Notes: a model not told the origin generated them from the sequence alone. A stretch of 64,000 nt of DNA from Cedecea neteri (GCF_000758325.1 NZ_CP009459.1:434001-498000); one strand, 5' to 3'; numbered from the stretch's first letter, positions 40,371 through 51,782 are shown. Numbers and translations are program-made.

Positions 40371-42965
40371 CTACGAACAGGTGGCGGTTGCCATGACGAC
40401 AGCCTGCTTCAGGCTCTCTTCCGGCAGGGAATAGTTAGCGCGGCACTGGGAACCTTTCCCGTCGCCCCACTGGATCAGCAGCTTGCCCTTCAGCGGCAGG
40501 CCGCTGAGGTAAATCTGCCCGTCGTCACCGGCCATGCTGGTCACGCCGCTTTGCTCTTCCCGCACCACGGAACCAAACGGCACCGGCCGATCGCCGCGTT
40601 TAACGGTGAGGATCGCACGCACACCAATTCTGGCGTCGAAGGTGGCACGAACCAGAGCGCCCTCCGTCGGCACAACGCTGCTGACGTTGTTTTCAATGTC
40701 GGTGTGGTTGTCCATTGTGTTGGTGTCCAGCGCTACGCGGTTGTAGCGGTAAACCGTCGCGTACGGCATCACCGCATAGCCACGCCAGTCGGTTTTCACC
40801 CCGGTCTGGTTTTCAATGCTGACGCCGGAAGCGCCTGGCGCTTTAATCAATACGTTGGTATCCCCCAGCGGCTGGCTGAAAGTCACCCCGTCCGCATGGC
40901 CGACCACGCCGCCGGAAGCCTGCCAGTTGAAGTCATGCTGGTTGCGGTCATAGTTGTAGCCCAGGCCAAGCGTGCCGTACGTGGCCTGCCAGTTGGCGGT
41001 GGCGCTGCCGGAGTAGCCGTTATTGCTGGTATGCCCCTGACTGACGCTGTAGTTCAGGTTGCGGCCTTCCAGCAGCGTGCCGCCGACCCCGGTTTGCCAG
41101 CTGTTTTTGCCGTCAGAGCTGCGGCTTGTGGCCAGCGTGGCATAGGCACGATCCAGCGCCGTATCGCGCGAATAACCGTGCCCAAGCAGCGTGCTAAACG
41201 GAATCGAAAGGTTGAAGGCGACAATCCGGTTGGTGTCTGCCAGGCCGAGCGACTTACTCCACGACCAGGAAAGCGAGTAGCTGATCCCGCGCCAGCCGCT
41301 GGAGTAGCCCAGCTGGTACCAGGTGTTGTCCTGATCGGTTCCCCAGTAAGTTTGCTGGCTGCCGGAAACATAGACCGAGCCGTAATCCCCCAGCGACTGG
41401 GAGATGTTGACCTGAAATCGGCCCTTTTTGTTATAGCGCAGGTTGTGATAGCTGGTCGCCACCAGCTCCTGCCGGTTGCTGTCGTTGTTTTGCCACTCGT
41501 ACTGGTAGCCTTCCATGTTCCGGTAAGCCACATCATCGAGGGTGTAAAAACCGCGCGTGGAGTAGCGATAGCCCAGCAGCTGGAAGTTGGTCCCGAAGCC
41601 GCTCAGGGATTTGGCATACAGGAAGCGCAGCGACTGCCCCTGATGCTCACTGTCATCCGCCAGCTTGCTGCGCGCATGAGTCAGATCGAGCGAAATGGCC
41701 CCCCAGTCGCCGAGGTTTTTACCGGCGCCTAACGCGACGGCGGTATAGCGCTCCGCAAGCTGTGTCCCGCCATAGGCGGTATAGCCGTTCGGCAGGCCGG
41801 CAATCAGCGTGCCCTGTGTAAAGAACGGCTTATCCTGCTGGTTATTCCCGCTGCGGAAATCCCCCATCACCACGTCATATTTAAACCGGCCTTCACGCTG
41901 CAGCATCGGCACGGTGGAATAAGGCACCGTGTACTTCTGCACAGAACCGTCTTTCTCTTCTACCGTAACTTCTAAGTCACCGCTGGAAGAGGTCGGGTTA
42001 AGGTCGCTGATGGCGAACGCGCCCGGAGAGACGTAGCTCTGATAAATCACGTAGCCATTCTGGCGGACGACAATTTTAGCGTTGGTACGGGCAATCCCGC
42101 GCACGGTTGGCGCGTAGCCCTGCAGGCTGTCCGGGTACATGCTGTCGGAAGAATAGAGGCGCGCCCCGCGAAACCCGAGGCTGTCGAACACATCGCTGCC
42201 GGTGTTGCTGTCGCCCATGACCAGTTCGCCCTTGAGCGGAATAATCGTGCGCTGCAGCGTGGTGCTGATGTTCTGCCATTGATTCTGGTGGTGGCCATCG
42301 CCGCTGGTGTAGTTCCATGCGCCGTTGTTGCGCAGACGCCACGGCCCAAGGTTCAGGCCGCTTTGCAGGTTCAGATAATAGCTGTCGTTGTACGTGCCGC
42401 GGTTGCCGGTGAAGGTATAGTTCAACAGCGCCGCAGGGATCCCTTCATCCCACTGGTCGGGCGGAATGTAGCCGCGGGCGCTGTTGATTAAAGAGGCCTG
42501 AGGCAGGCTGATATCAAGCCGCAGTCGGGAAAAGTCATAGCTAACTTCTGCACCGGGCACCGCTGTCGTCACGGGGACGCACTCGCCGGATTTATATTTC
42601 GCCAGCTCGGGATACGCCAACATATTCAGCCCAAGACGCTTCAGCCAGTCAACGTCGAGGCAGGCCGTCAGCCCGCCGGACTTCACGGCTTCAGAAGCAG
42701 GGACTTTCGATTCCGTCGCAGCAAAATGCACGTCTTCGGTGGCAACAAATTCATCGTTGCGCCAGATGTCCACGCGATAAACGCCCGGCGGCTGGCTGCT
42801 GCCTTTTTCGAAACGAGACAGATCCGCCACCGTCGCGGTATCGTCCGACAAAAATGCCGGGTTGAAATAGCTCTCAGCGGCAGCGAACGCGGGCCAGAGT
42901 GAGGCCACAATGGTCGCCGCCAGCGGCGCTAGCGTAAACACCTTACGCGAGACTGATCTCTTCAT
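40371..42965 (-). CDS. fimD: FimD, outer-membrane fimbrial usher
   Basis: An 864-residue usher. The signal peptide ends AFAAAES, the chaperone-binding N-domain starts YFNPAFL, and the 24-strand pore contains the plug. The C-terminal domain ends with a cysteine pair ([10 protein letters not shown] and TATCS). It catalyses chaperone-subunit exchange and threads the pilus through the outer membrane. It lies 31 bp after fimC. Long opposite-strand open frames here are shadows of this gene. Confidence 0.95.
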   Translation of the reverse strand: MKRSVSRKVFTLAPLAATIVASLWPAFAAAESYFNPAFLSDDTATVADLSRFEKGSSQPPGVYRVDIWRNDEFVATEDVHFAATESKVPASEAVKSGGLTACLDVDWLKRLGLNMLAYPELAKYKSGECVPVTTAVPGAEVSYDFSRLRLDISLPQASLINSARGYIPPDQWDEGIPAALLNYTFTGNRGTYNDSYYLNLQSGLNLGPWRLRNNGAWNYTSGDGHHQNQWQNISTTLQRTIIPLKGELVMGDSNTGSDVFDSLGFRGARLYSSDSMYPDSLQGYAPTVRGIARTNAKIVVRQNGYVIYQSYVSPGAFAISDLNPTSSSGDLEVTVEEKDGSVQKYTVPYSTVPMLQREGRFKYDVVMGDFRSGNNQQDKPFFTQGTLIAGLPNGYTAYGGTQLAERYTAVALGAGKNLGDWGAISLDLTHARSKLADDSEHQGQSLRFLYAKSLSGFGTNFQLLGYRYSTRGFYTLDDVAYRNMEGYQYEWQNNDSNRQELVATSYHNLRYNKKGRFQVNISQSLGDYGSVYVSGSQQTYWGTDQDNTWYQLGYSSGWRGISYSLSWSWSKSLGLADTNRIVAFNLSIPFSTLLGHGYSRDTALDRAYATLATSRSSDGKNSWQTGVGGTLLEGRNLNYSVSQGHTSNNGYSGSATANWQATYGTLGLGYNYDRNQHDFNWQASGGVVGHADGVTFSQPLGDTNVLIKAPGASGVSIENQTGVKTDWRGYAVMPYATVYRYNRVALDTNTMDNHTDIENNVSSVVPTEGALVRATFDARIGVRAILTVKRGDRPVPFGSVVREEQSGVTSMAGDDGQIYLSGLPLKGKLLIQWGDGKGSQCRANYSLPEESLKQAVVMATATCS

Positions 42966-42996
42966 GATTTATCGGCTTCCCTTTGCCAGCCTGGCG

Positions 42997-43692
42997 TTAC
43001 TGCATGACACCCGCTTGTGCTTTGGTCACCGCGCCGTAGTCGTTCACGGTCTGGAAGCTCACAGCCCCCTGAACGCCGGACGGCACCGCAACCTGCACGC
43101 TATTTTTCGGTGCCACCATGGTGTTAGGCAGTTTTTCACTCCCCATCTTCAGGTTGACCAGCGAAACGTAGTAAGGCGAAGGGTTGCTTATCTTCAGGTA
43201 CTGACCGTTACGCGCGAAGCGAATCTCTTTCAGCGCATCTTCCGGCTGCATCTGCAGATTTTTAGGACGCACGAACAGCTTGATGCGGGACAGCACCGCC
43301 AGCTGAAGGACGTTTTTGCCCTCAACGCTGTTTTTATCCACGGAAGGAATGGCCTTCACGTTCATCCAGAAAATAGACTCACGATCCGTCGGCAGCGCAG
43401 GTCCAGCGTAGATAATACGCAGCGTGTTTTCGCTTTTTGGCTCGCTGACAAACAGCGGCGGCGTGACCACAAAACTTTTCTCTTTCTGACCCAGATCATT
43501 CTCGATCCAGGAATTCACCAGGAAGCGTTCTTTCGGATCGCTGTTGGTGATTGCCAAAGAAGTTTGTTTCGCGTCGGCCGGATAAATAACGCGCGTCGCG
43601 CCCAGGGCAATACCACCCGCAGCCTGCGCATTAAAAGTCATCATCATTAAAGAGAGCATCAGTGCCGAAGCGGCTTTATATAATTTGTTCAT
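42997..43692 (-). CDS. fimC: FimC, periplasmic fimbrial chaperone
   Basis: A 231-residue PapD-type chaperone with a signal peptide ending [10 protein letters not shown]. The subunit-binding strand motif is TLRIIYAG. The conserved Arg and Lys of the cleft lie in [12 protein letters not shown] and SRIKLFVRP. It donates a beta strand to pilin subunits and hands them to FimD. The start at 43692 (MNKLYKAAS) begins the signal peptide; earlier in-frame ATGs give no signal extension of the usual kind. Confidence 0.94.
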   Translation of the reverse strand: MNKLYKAASALMLSLMMMTFNAQAAGGIALGATRVIYPADAKQTSLAITNSDPKERFLVNSWIENDLGQKEKSFVVTPPLFVSEPKSENTLRIIYAGPALPTDRESIFWMNVKAIPSVDKNSVEGKNVLQLAVLSRIKLFVRPKNLQMQPEDALKEIRFARNGQYLKISNPSPYYVSLVNLKMGSEKLPNTMVAPKNSVQVAVPSGVQGAVSFQTVNDYGAVTKAQAGVMQ

Positions 43693-43736
43693 CACGACAG
43701 GTACCATCAAAATAGCCAGAATGGAGAAGCAGAGGT

Positions 43737-44282
43737 TCAGGGATAAACCAGCGTGAACCAGACGTCAGAGCGAATATTTCCGGGCGACATATGTTTAGAA
43801 ACCGCACGATAACGGGCAGTAAAATGAAAACTCATTTCCTGCGCGGTTATTTCCGAATAAGACGCCGGTTCGCTATTGGGAATAATCAACTGCTGCTGTT
43901 GGTCGAATAACGCGAGGCCAATGCCGCTGCTGGCGTCATTGCCACTTACGCTGGATGTGGCCAGAAAGACCAGAGGATCTTCCGCCGGGGTAGATCCCTG
44001 AAACGCGATGCCCACATGGTCATAAACCTCCGGGCGACAGTCCGTCAGCCGAAGGGTAAAAGGGATGCTGGGCGGCGCGTAACTGCCAACATCTTTAAAT
44101 ACGTTGCTCGGGTACTGGCCCATTTGCACCGTCATTTCCTGACTTTCAGGCGCGACAGCGCAGGCTCCGTTAACCAGCTCACCCTGCATATGCACTTCCC
44201 CACCGTGGATAACCACAATGCGCTTTGCCTGAACGGGATTCACCGCAGCCAGCATAGCCAGGAGCAGGATTTTCCTTATCAT
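43737..44282 (-). CDS. fimI: FimI, fimbrial subunit-like protein
   Basis: A 181-residue pilin-like protein with a signal peptide ending VQA-KRIVVI. Cysteines lie in GACAVAP and TDCRPE. It closely follows the FimA pattern ([13 protein letters not shown]) but has a longer tail. FimI is needed for fimbriation in E. coli and may terminate the rod. ATG 44282 gives better spacing from GAGAGG than ATG 44285. A hairpin separates it from fimA. Confidence 0.88.
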   Translation of the reverse strand: MIRKILLLAMLAAVNPVQAKRIVVIHGGEVHMQGELVNGACAVAPESQEMTVQMGQYPSNVFKDVGSYAPPSIPFTLRLTDCRPEVYDHVGIAFQGSTPAEDPLVFLATSSVSGNDASSGIGLALFDQQQQLIIPNSEPASYSEITAQEMSFHFTARYRAVSKHMSPGNIRSDVWFTLVYP

Positions 44283-44311
44283 CATCGTCCTCTCTGGACT
44301 CGCGTCGAACA

Positions 44312-44329
44312 AGCCTCATCCGTGAGGCT
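44312..44329 (-). terminator. Hairpin between fimA and fimI
   Basis: AGCCTCA-CGGA-TGAGGCT lies 31 bp after the fimA stop on the minus strand and is followed by TGTT. A second short stem (TCAGCC/GGCTGA) lies just before it. These would stabilise or partly terminate the fimA message, so that pilin outnumbers assembly proteins. Confidence 0.6.
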
Positions 44330-44360
44330 GAATCATCCCTGCGCGCTCAGCCGTGGCTGA

Positions 44361-44915
44361 TTATTCGTATTTCATCACGAAAGTTGCGTCCGCGTTCGCA
44401 GCACCGGCAGTGGCGGTGGCAGCGGTTGCTTTATAGCGAGCGGTGAACGGAATGGTGTTCTCACCGTCGTTCAGAGTCTGAGCGGTAGAGAAGGTAGAAC
44501 CGTTCGGAGACAGGGTCTTAGAGGTACGATCCAGGATCTCGATACCTACGCCTTTCGCGGTAGTTGCGTTACCGCCGGAGTTTACCGCCAGCAGCGTTGG
44601 GTCGGTCGCATCAGTCTGGCCGGTGAATGCCACAGAAGCGGTGGCCGCAACGGTGCTATCGCAGTCGGTCAGAACGATGTTGAATGGGATCTGGGAAGAG
44701 GTATCGCCCACTTTGGTGAAAGCTGCGGTACGGTACTGGCCCAGTTTAACGATCTGGCCGTCGGACTGCGTGCTCACTGCGCAAGCGGCGTTAACCAGCT
44801 CGCCCTGGAAGTGCACGGTCCCGCCATTAACGGTAACAGGATCTGCTGCGTTAGCGGCGCTGCTGACCAGAGCAACGGTGGCGATCAGAGAAGAGGCGAT
44901 TTTGCTTAATTTCAT
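44361..44915 (-). CDS. fimA: FimA, major type 1 fimbrial subunit
   Basis: A 184-residue pilin with a signal peptide ending [12 protein letters not shown]. Cysteines are in VNAACAVST and VLTDCDST, and the C-terminus ends FVMKYE, nearly identical to Salmonella FimA. It forms the fimbrial rod. The start at 44915 was chosen for the signal peptide [15 protein letters not shown] and an AAGGAA site; the upstream in-frame extension is leader RNA. Transcription is expected from the 590-bp region upstream under FimZ/FimY/FimW control. Confidence 0.94.
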   Translation of the reverse strand: MKLSKIASSLIATVALVSSAANAADPVTVNGGTVHFQGELVNAACAVSTQSDGQIVKLGQYRTAAFTKVGDTSSQIPFNIVLTDCDSTVAATASVAFTGQTDATDPTLLAVNSGGNATTAKGVGIEILDRTSKTLSPNGSTFSTAQTLNDGENTIPFTARYKATAATATAGAANADATFVMKYE

Positions 44916-45503
44916 GGGTATTCCTTCATATATAAAACGCACATCGGAGTCAGGCATCCTTCGTGACTCCGTTTGAATCATCATCGGTCTTAAATGACCG
45001 CATAACGCATTCCCCACATCCTGTGGGAATTCCTTAGAATGCTTAGTGTTTTCATTAGAATTAAAGACAAACGCTTCCCCAGCGCATTATTTAATGCGCC
45101 GAACGACGTTATTCTTAATAATTCAAGATGAAATTTTTATATATTCGTGATGGGTTACGAAGTGTGGCTAAATTAAGCCAAATTTGAATTAAGTAACAGA
45201 TGCCAATTCTTTATGTTATATAAGCGCGGTCTTAATGAGACCTAAGAAATCACCAGGGAAACATTTCGGGAAAACGGGCAAAAAGGGATAAAAGGCTCGT
45301 TAATTTAGGGGGTTATATTGTTCTCTGAGCACCAGAATATTGTTCATTTTTTGTTAAATTTGTTTATTTTTTGTTTCATCAAGGAAGGCGGGTTTTGAAC
45401 ACCTAATGCGCAATACTGAGTGAAGTTGCCAAAAGGTTAAAGACGTTGCGCAAGCGGTGATACACTGGAAGGCTTGCCCCGCACTTTGACCCAGGACTTC
45501 AGG
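44916..45503. promoter_or_regulatory. fimA promoter and leader region, shared with nepI
   Basis: This divergent non-coding region has a hairpin 31 bp before fimA (GGAGTCA against TGACTCC, 44946-44970). A second hairpin lies near 45008-45030 (ATTCCCCAC against GTGGGAAT). A GGTCT-TAATG-AGACC palindrome lies at 45228-45242 next to a TATATAA stretch. The A+T-rich part around 45100-45400 fits an H-NS-sensitive promoter. No pair of phase-switch inverted repeats and no fimB/fimE recombinase gene were found. FimZ sites are not assigned. Confidence 0.55.
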
Positions 45504-46685
45504 ATGAATGAAACAGCCCTCCACGCCATTCCGGCAACCTCGATAACCCGCCCCAACTGGTCGGCAGTCTTTGCCATCGCGTTTTGCGTGGCCTGCCTGA
45601 TTACCGTTGAATTTTTGCCGGTTAGCCTGCTGACGCCGATGGCGCAGGAACTGAATATCTCCGAAGGCCTTGCCGGGCAGTCGGTTACGGTTACAGCCTT
45701 TGTAGCGATGTTTGCCAGCCTGTTTATCACCAACCTGATCGGATCGACCGATCGTCGCCGCGTGGTGCTGCTTTTTGCCGTTCTGCTCACCGCCTCCTGC
45801 CTGCTGGTTTCGTTCGCGGGTAATTTTTCTCTGCTGCTGCTTGGTCGCGCGTGCCTTGGGCTGGCATTGGGCGGGTTCTGGGCCATGTCGGCCTCGCTGA
45901 CCATGCGCCTTGTTCCCGCGCGCACGGTGCCTAAGGCGCTGTCCGTTATCTTCGGGGCCGTCTCGATTGCACTAGTGATTGCCGCCCCGCTGGGCAGCTT
46001 CCTCGGGGGGATCATCGGCTGGCGCAACGTCTTTAACGCCGCCGCGCTGATGGGTGTCGCCTGTATTATTTGGGTCTGGAAAGCGCTGCCTTCTCTGCCG
46101 GGCGAAGCGGCGCACCAGAAGCAAAACATGTTTGGCCTGCTCAAGCGGCCGGGCGTGCTGGCGGGTATGCTGGCTATTTTCATGGCGTTCGCCGGGCAGT
46201 TCTCGTTCTTTACCTATATCCGCCCGGTTTATATGACCCTGTCGGGCTTTGACGTGGACGGCCTGACGCTGGTGCTGCTGAGCTTCGGTATCGCCAGCTT
46301 CGTCGGCACCTCTCTTTCCGCCCCAATCCTGAAACGCTCGCTCAAGCTGGCCCTGGCCTGTGCGCCATTAATTCTCGCTATTAGCGCCGCGGTACTGGTA
46401 TTTTGGGGGGCGAACAAAGCCGTGGCGTCAGTGATTGCTATTGTCTGGGGGCTGGCCTTTGCCCTGGTGCCGGTCGGCTGGTCGACATGGATCACCCGCT
46501 CGCTGGCAGATCAGGCGGAAAAAGCCGGGTCGATTCAGGTGGCCGTGATCCAGTTGGCCAACACCTGCGGCGCTGCCGTCGGCGGTCTGGCGCTGGATAA
46601 CCTCGGCCTGCTGGCCCCGCTTATCCTGTCCGGCAGCCTGATGCTGCTGACGGCTGTGCTGGTTGCAGTGAAGGTTCGGGCTTAA
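45504..46685 (+). CDS. nepI: NepI, purine ribonucleoside efflux pump (MFS)
   Basis: A 393-residue 12-helix MFS exporter of the DHA1 type, strongly similar to E. coli NepI (for example [35 protein letters not shown] and [19 protein letters not shown]). NepI exports inosine and related purine ribonucleosides. The ATG at 45504 fits the family N-terminus; an AGGA sequence lies about 8 bases upstream. It is divergent from fimA and convergent with tauD. Confidence 0.92.
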   Translation: MNETALHAIPATSITRPNWSAVFAIAFCVACLITVEFLPVSLLTPMAQELNISEGLAGQSVTVTAFVAMFASLFITNLIGSTDRRRVVLLFAVLLTASCLLVSFAGNFSLLLLGRACLGLALGGFWAMSASLTMRLVPARTVPKALSVIFGAVSIALVIAAPLGSFLGGIIGWRNVFNAAALMGVACIIWVWKALPSLPGEAAHQKQNMFGLLKRPGVLAGMLAIFMAFAGQFSFFTYIRPVYMTLSGFDVDGLTLVLLSFGIASFVGTSLSAPILKRSLKLALACAPLILAISAAVLVFWGANKAVASVIAIVWGLAFALVPVGWSTWITRSLADQAEKAGSIQVAVIQLANTCGAAVGGLALDNLGLLAPLILSGSLMLLTAVLVAVKVRA

Positions 46686-46693
46686 AAACAGCT

Positions 46694-46728
46694 AAAAATA
46701 GCGCCTTGAATTAGGCGCTATTTTTTTA
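46694..46728. terminator. Bidirectional terminator between nepI and tauD
   Basis: A 12-bp stem (AAAAATAGCGCC against GGCGCTATTTTT) with an 8-nt loop and T tails in both directions lies between convergent genes, directly next to the tauD stop. Confidence 0.9.
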
Positions 46729-47577
46729 TCAACCACGCCAGAAAGGCTTATCCCCGAGGATTGTCGCGCGGTGCATGATGCGGCGAGCAGGGAGATAATC
46801 GGCATTGGCGTAGTGCTGCGTCACGCGGTTGTCCCAAATGGCAATATCGTTTTGCTGCCAGCGCCAGCGCACCTGGAACTCCGGTTTGGTGATGTGGGCA
46901 AACAGGAAGCCCAGCAGCGTCTCGCTCTCTTTCTCCGTCAGGTTAACAATGCGCGTGGTAAAGCCTTCGTTGACGAAAAGCGCCTGCTTGCCGCTGACCG
47001 GGTGCGTGCGAATCACTGGATGGCGCAGCGGCGGGTTCTTCGCCACGGCTTCACGCCAGCGCTGGTGTTCGACTTCGCTGCGGGCGTACTTGTACTCCTG
47101 GAACGATTTACGGAAATCGTGCTCGGCCTCAAGCCCGGACAGCAGCTTTTTGAACGGTTCAGACAGCGCCTCATAAGCGGCAATCCCGCTGGTCCACAGC
47201 GTATCTCCGCCGGTTTCCGGCAGCTGCTTCGCCGCCAGAATCGCCCCGGCAGGCGGCGTTTCAATAAAGGTCACGTCGGTGTGCCAGTTGTCGTTATCCG
47301 GCGGATTATCGTTGTGGGTATCCAGCACGATAATTTCTTCCACGCCTTCGGCATGGGGGTAAACCGGGTGGATATGCAGGTCACCGAAGCGCAGAGCCAG
47401 CGCACGTTGCTGCTCGGGCGTAATTTCCTGTTCGCGGAAGAACAGCACCTGGTGGCGGATCAGCGCGTGGTAAATCTGCTCAAACTGGTTGTCGCTCAGG
47501 CCGCGCGTTAAATCCACGCCGTCAACCTGCGCCCCGATGTACGGCCCCAACGGCTTAATGTTCACTTTTTCACTCAT
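46729..47577 (-). CDS. tauD: TauD, taurine dioxygenase
   Basis: A 282-residue Fe(II)/2-oxoglutarate dioxygenase that releases sulfite from taurine as a sulfur source. The iron ligands lie in NWHTDVTF (HxD) and in the late IWDNRVTQHYA. The 2-oxoglutarate Arg is in RIMHRATI. The ATG at 47577 overlaps the tauC stop (ATGA), and the longer frame upstream is not needed. It is the last gene of tauABCD. Confidence 0.95.
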   Translation of the reverse strand: MSEKVNIKPLGPYIGAQVDGVDLTRGLSDNQFEQIYHALIRHQVLFFREQEITPEQQRALALRFGDLHIHPVYPHAEGVEEIIVLDTHNDNPPDNDNWHTDVTFIETPPAGAILAAKQLPETGGDTLWTSGIAAYEALSEPFKKLLSGLEAEHDFRKSFQEYKYARSEVEHQRWREAVAKNPPLRHPVIRTHPVSGKQALFVNEGFTTRIVNLTEKESETLLGFLFAHITKPEFQVRWRWQQNDIAIWDNRVTQHYANADYLPARRIMHRATILGDKPFWRG

Positions 47578-48401
47578 TGCCCTTCTCCATGCCACGGGGT
47601 CAGGCGGCGCTGTAGCGCCCGCAGCCCCAGTTCTAAACAAAATGCGATGACGGCAATGACGCCGATCCCGGCCAGCACCACGTCGGTCGCCAGAAACTCA
47701 CCGGCGGACTGCACCATAAAACCCAACCCGCGCGTGGCAGCGATAAGCTCTGCGGCCACCAGCGTGGACCAGCCCACGCCCAGCCCGATGCGGAACCCGG
47801 TCAGAATTTCCGGCAGCGCGCCCGGCAAAATCACATGCCAGATAACCTGCCAGCGAGATGCGCCGAGCGCCTGAGCGGCGCGAATGCGTACCTGCTTCGC
47901 GCTGCGCACGCCAGCCATGGTGGACATGGCTACAGGTGCAAAAATCGCGAGATAAATCAGCAAGATTTTGGATGTTTCGCCAATACCAAACCAAATCACC
48001 ATCAGCGGTAAATAGGCCAGCGGCGGCACCGGACGGTAAAGCTCGATCAGCGGATCAAGAATGCCGCGCACGGTGGGACTCAACCCCATCGCAATGCCCA
48101 CCGGAATACCAATCAGTACCGCCGCGGCAAGCGCGGTAAGAATGCGCCCCAGGCTCGCGGCCAGATGCTGCCAAAGCGTGGCGTCCATAAAGCCCTGCGG
48201 CCCGGCGATGGTGATAAGCTTCGCCAGCACCTGTCCCGGCGGCGGCAGAAACAGCGGGCTTATCCAGTGCTGCGCCGCGACCCACCACCACAGCAGCACC
48301 AACACCACCAGCGTGGTTGCGCTCAGGGTGAGCTGACGCGAAAACGGCCAGCGCCACGCTAATCTGCGACGCACGGGTTTGTCCTGAATGACTACGCTCA
48401 T
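47574..48401 (-). CDS. tauC: TauC, taurine ABC transporter permease
   Basis: A 275-residue permease with about six membrane helices and the EAA loop [23 protein letters not shown] near residue 190. It forms the membrane channel of the taurine importer with TauB and TauA. The start overlaps tauB by 4 bp and the end overlaps tauD by 4 bp, so translation is coupled. Confidence 0.93.
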   Translation of the reverse strand: MSVVIQDKPVRRRLAWRWPFSRQLTLSATTLVVLVLLWWWVAAQHWISPLFLPPPGQVLAKLITIAGPQGFMDATLWQHLAASLGRILTALAAAVLIGIPVGIAMGLSPTVRGILDPLIELYRPVPPLAYLPLMVIWFGIGETSKILLIYLAIFAPVAMSTMAGVRSAKQVRIRAAQALGASRWQVIWHVILPGALPEILTGFRIGLGVGWSTLVAAELIAATRGLGFMVQSAGEFLATDVVLAGIGVIAVIAFCLELGLRALQRRLTPWHGEGQ

Positions 48402-49165
48402 AAGAAGCCCTCCCGCTGATCGAACACGCGGCTCAGCACGTATTCACGTTTGGCGATAAATTCCGGGTCAGATTTGATACTGCGGCACGGCTCCCCGGCG
48501 GCAAAGCGGCGGCCAAAATCAAGCTGGAGACGCTCCAGGACGCGGCCGGGGCCAGGCGACAGCAAGACCAGCTCCGTCGCCAGAAACACTGCCTCTTCAA
48601 TATCGTGGGTGATCAGCAGCACCTGGCGACGGCTCTCGAGCCACAGCTTCAGCAGCAGAGTTTGCATCTGCTCGCGGGTAAAGGCATCCAGCGCGCCGAA
48701 GGGTTCGTCCAGCAGCAAAAGCTGGGGCTTCGTCGCCAGCGCCCGGGCAATGCCCACCCGCTGCCGCTGCCCGCCAGAAAGCTGCCAGATGGCGTTTCTC
48801 GCCTTATCTTCCAGCCCAACCTTGCGCAGCATGTCGAGCGCAATCTCTTCCCGCTCGGGCTTAGCCTGCCCGGCAAGCTGCAGCCCGAAGGCCACGTTAT
48901 GCAGCGCCGAGCGCCAGGGCAGCAGCCCTTCGTTCTGAAAAACAACCCCGCGCTCGGCGCCGGGGCCTGCAACCGTTTTGCCCTGCAGCGTAATGCTGCC
49001 GGAGTGATACGGTACGAAACCGGCGATCAGGTTAAGCAGCGTGGTCTTACCGCAGCCGGAAGGGCCGAGCACCACCAGCAGCTCGCCCTCATCCACCGTC
49101 AGATTAATGTCGTCGAGTACCGGCTTGCCGCCGTACTCCGCGCTGAGATGCGAAACCTGTAGCAT
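48398..49165 (-). CDS. tauB: TauB, taurine ABC transporter ATPase
   Basis: A 255-residue ABC ATPase. Walker A is GPSGCGKTT (about residues 34-42), the Q-loop lies in FQNEGLLPW, the signature is LSGGQRQR, Walker B is LLLLDEP and the H-loop LLITHD. It powers taurine import. Its order between tauA and tauC and overlap with tauC are as in E. coli. Confidence 0.94.
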   Translation of the reverse strand: MLQVSHLSAEYGGKPVLDDINLTVDEGELLVVLGPSGCGKTTLLNLIAGFVPYHSGSITLQGKTVAGPGAERGVVFQNEGLLPWRSALHNVAFGLQLAGQAKPEREEIALDMLRKVGLEDKARNAIWQLSGGQRQRVGIARALATKPQLLLLDEPFGALDAFTREQMQTLLLKLWLESRRQVLLITHDIEEAVFLATELVLLSPGPGRVLERLQLDFGRRFAAGEPCRSIKSDPEFIAKREYVLSRVFDQREGFL

Positions 49166-49180
49166 CGCCGTGTCTCCTGT

Positions 49181-50155
49181 TTACTGCGCCAGCGGCTTCA
49201 CGAAGCGGTCGGTCACAAACTGGCTATAGTCGGTGGCTACCGCCGGCACTTTGCCCTGCTCTTTCAGGAAGTGTGCTGTGTCCACAATGGCTTTATTCAC
49301 CGGGCCGCTAAGCTGCTCAACCTGCTGCTTCGCCGTCAGGTAGGTATTGCCCTTCACCAGCCCCGGGACGTCGCCTTCCGGTACGCCGCTCAGGCGCGAA
49401 AGCTTGTTCAGGTTGTCCGGCTGTTTAAGCCAGCCATCCGGGTTGGTGAGGTAGCTTTGCTGAGCCGCAACGGCGCTGCGGGCAAAAGCGGTGACCACAT
49501 CAGGATGTTTTTCAGCAAAGTCTTTACGCACGACCCAGACGTCGAGCGTCGGGGAGCCCCATTTGCCCACCTGCGCCGAGTCCGTCAGCACGTTGCCGTC
49601 TTTTTCCAGCTCGTTCACCGCCGGAGCCCAGACATAGGCGGCGTCGATGTCCCCGCGCTGCCAGGCGGCGATAATTGCCGGAGGCTGAAGATTAAGGATT
49701 TGCACCTGGTCCGGCTTGATGCCCCAATGCTTGAGGGAAGCCAATAGGCTGTAATGTGTAGTAGAAATAAACGGCACGGCGATACGTTTGCCGATCAAGT
49801 CCTGCGGCGTTTTGATGCCTTTTTTGACCACCAGCGCTTCAGAGTTACCGAGCTGGGAGGCCAGCAGGAAGACTTCAATCGGTACGTTCTGGCTGGCGGC
49901 AACGGCCAGCGGGCTGGAGCCAATATTACCGATTTGCACATCGCCCGAGGCCAGCGCACGTACCACGCTCGCGCCGCTGTCGAACTTACGCCATTCCACT
50001 TTCGCCCCGCTGTCTTTGGCAAAAGCGTCGTCGGCTTGCGCAACTTTGGCTGGTTCCGCGGAGGTTTGATACGCCACGGTGACGTCCACCGCGTGGGCCT
50101 GAGCCGCAATAAGGGCCAGTGCAACCAGCCAGAGTGAGTGTCGTTTTGCTGCCAT
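49181..50155 (-). CDS. tauA: TauA, periplasmic taurine-binding protein
   Basis: A 324-residue binding protein with a signal peptide ending AHA-VDVTVAYQT. Family stretches include IGNIGSSPLAVAASQNVPIE and DIDAAYVWAPAVNELE, the region that cradles the sulfonate. It delivers taurine to TauBC. E. coli tauABCD is induced by sulfur starvation through Cbl and CysB; their sites cannot be assigned here by eye. It is the first gene of the operon and is followed by tauB after 15 bp. Confidence 0.94.
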   Translation of the reverse strand: MAAKRHSLWLVALALIAAQAHAVDVTVAYQTSAEPAKVAQADDAFAKDSGAKVEWRKFDSGASVVRALASGDVQIGNIGSSPLAVAASQNVPIEVFLLASQLGNSEALVVKKGIKTPQDLIGKRIAVPFISTTHYSLLASLKHWGIKPDQVQILNLQPPAIIAAWQRGDIDAAYVWAPAVNELEKDGNVLTDSAQVGKWGSPTLDVWVVRKDFAEKHPDVVTAFARSAVAAQQSYLTNPDGWLKQPDNLNKLSRLSGVPEGDVPGLVKGNTYLTAKQQVEQLSGPVNKAIVDTAHFLKEQGKVPAVATDYSQFVTDRFVKPLAQ

Positions 50156-50292
50156 GATTCTGCTCCTGTCTCGGGGGAGAGAGCAGTATTTCCAACGGCA
50201 ACGATTCCATAAAAGAATAAAAAATTATCGCTAATGCCTTTCCGTCATTAGAAAAAAAGTGGGCAAGGTTAGCTGTCAGGCAGGAATAACGC

Positions 50293-50311
50293 CGCCCGCA
50301 GAACGCGGGCG
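50293..50311 (-). terminator. Hairpin after murP
   Basis: CGCCCGC-GTTCT-GCGGGCG on the minus strand lies 17 bp after the murP stop and is followed by GCGTTATT. The T run is weak, so it may terminate partly. It also lies in front of tauA. Confidence 0.5.
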
Positions 50312-50328
50312 GGCAGAGTCATATTAAC

Positions 50329-51780
50329 TTAAGTTAAATCAACATTCTTGCTGCCAAAGCACCAGGTCATGATGAACCCGGCTACATAGGCAATCACAAT
50401 CCCGGCAACGTAAACCGCCATCCCGGCGAAGATCCCCTGGTGGGAAGTCATCAGCGGAATCGACACCAAACCCGACGGCCCAAACACCGTATTCAGCCCG
50501 ACAGGCAGCCCCAGCCAGGCCACCAGCCCGATGAAGAACCCGCCGATCCCGCCGCCGATACAGGCGGTGATAAAAGGCTTCAGGCGCGGCAGCGTTACGC
50601 CGTAAATCAGCGGCTCACCAATGCCCAGCAGGCCAGGAATAATCGCCCCTTTGATTTGCGTACGCAGGACCGAGCCTTTCGGCGAACGGGCAAACAGCGC
50701 CAGTGCCGCGCCCACCTGCCCCGCACCGGCCATCGCCAGAATCGGGAACAGCGAGTTAAAGCCCTGGGCATCCATCAGCGCAAAGTAGACCGGCACAAAT
50801 CCCTGATGAATACCAAACACCACGGCGATCAGGAACAGCCCGGCCAGAATTGCCGTGCCGAACGGGTTGCCGTTCAGGTGCATAAACAGCCAGGACATGC
50901 CTTTGAACAGCTCGCCGCCGATGGGCATAATCGCCACAAAGGTGATCGCCCCGGTGATCAATAAAGTGATCGTCGAAGTGAGGATCATATCCAGGTTATC
51001 CGGGATCATCCGCCGAACCTGACGTTCGATCCACGCCCCAAGCATACAGGCCAGCAGCACGCCAATAATGTTGCCTCGAGGGTCGATAGTCAGCCCGAAG
51101 AAAGTATCCATCCCGGCGTAATAGCCGACTTTGCCTTCCGGCACGTAGCGCAGAATAAACAGCGAGGCGATAATAGCCCCGTTTACGCCGGTGCCGCCGA
51201 AAGCTTTCTGGGTGTTGAAGCCAATCAGAATACTCAGGAAGGTAAACAGCCCGATGCTGAACACCTTCATATAGGCGATAAGCTGGGTCAGCCAGGCCGC
51301 AGGGGTTGTGCCTTCTACCACCAATGTTTGCTGCAGCAGCGTGGCAATCCCCAGCAGCAGCCCGGCGGCAATAAAGCCCGGGATCAGCGGCGTGAAGATG
51401 GTGGCAAACTTAGTGAGGAAGTTATGCACCGCGCTGTTCTGCTTCGCCTTCATCTGCTGTTTGTTCTGACTGGCGAGCGCGGCCAAATCCGCGCTTTCGC
51501 CACGCTCCGGCTCGCTTAAGCCCTCCTGCTTGAGCATCGAATTCATCAGCTCGCTGGCGGTTTGCGCTTTGCCAGGGCCGAGAATAATTTGCAGCTGGTC
51601 GTCGCCGTTGACCACGCCCATCACGCCGGGAATTTTTTTCAGGTCGTCGTGCTGAACGAGATCTCTGTTTTTAAGCGTCAGCCTGAGGCGCGTCATGCAG
51701 TTGCCACAGACAAGGATATTGCCGCTGCCGCCCGTCAGGCGCAGGATGTCTGCCATCATCGAGCCGGTGATTTTCGCCAT
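50329..51780 (-). CDS. murP: MurP, PTS EIIBC for N-acetylmuramic acid
   Basis: A 483-residue PTS permease. The N-terminal EIIB domain (about residues 1-90) has the phospho-cysteine in [10 protein letters not shown]. The C-terminal EIIC domain has about ten helices with [10 protein letters not shown]. There is no EIIA domain, so it uses the glucose EIIA (Crr). It imports MurNAc as the 6-phosphate. It starts 2 bp after the murQ stop. Confidence 0.93.
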   Translation of the reverse strand: MAKITGSMMADILRLTGGSGNILVCGNCMTRLRLTLKNRDLVQHDDLKKIPGVMGVVNGDDQLQIILGPGKAQTASELMNSMLKQEGLSEPERGESADLAALASQNKQQMKAKQNSAVHNFLTKFATIFTPLIPGFIAAGLLLGIATLLQQTLVVEGTTPAAWLTQLIAYMKVFSIGLFTFLSILIGFNTQKAFGGTGVNGAIIASLFILRYVPEGKVGYYAGMDTFFGLTIDPRGNIIGVLLACMLGAWIERQVRRMIPDNLDMILTSTITLLITGAITFVAIMPIGGELFKGMSWLFMHLNGNPFGTAILAGLFLIAVVFGIHQGFVPVYFALMDAQGFNSLFPILAMAGAGQVGAALALFARSPKGSVLRTQIKGAIIPGLLGIGEPLIYGVTLPRLKPFITACIGGGIGGFFIGLVAWLGLPVGLNTVFGPSGLVSIPLMTSHQGIFAGMAVYVAGIVIAYVAGFIMTWCFGSKNVDLT

Positions 51781-51782
51781 AG

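Noticed and set aside
40551-41732. 393-codon open frame on the plus strand opposite fimD
   Set aside because: It is a shadow of the usher gene in a G+C-rich region. Its translation is low in complexity and has no family features.
44916-45503. Possible fim-type invertible switch
   Set aside because: No long inverted repeat pair flanks the promoter and no recombinase gene is adjacent. Only short local hairpins were found.
46771-47511. 246-codon plus-strand frame opposite tauD
   Set aside because: It is fully inside tauD, whose catalytic motifs are clear.
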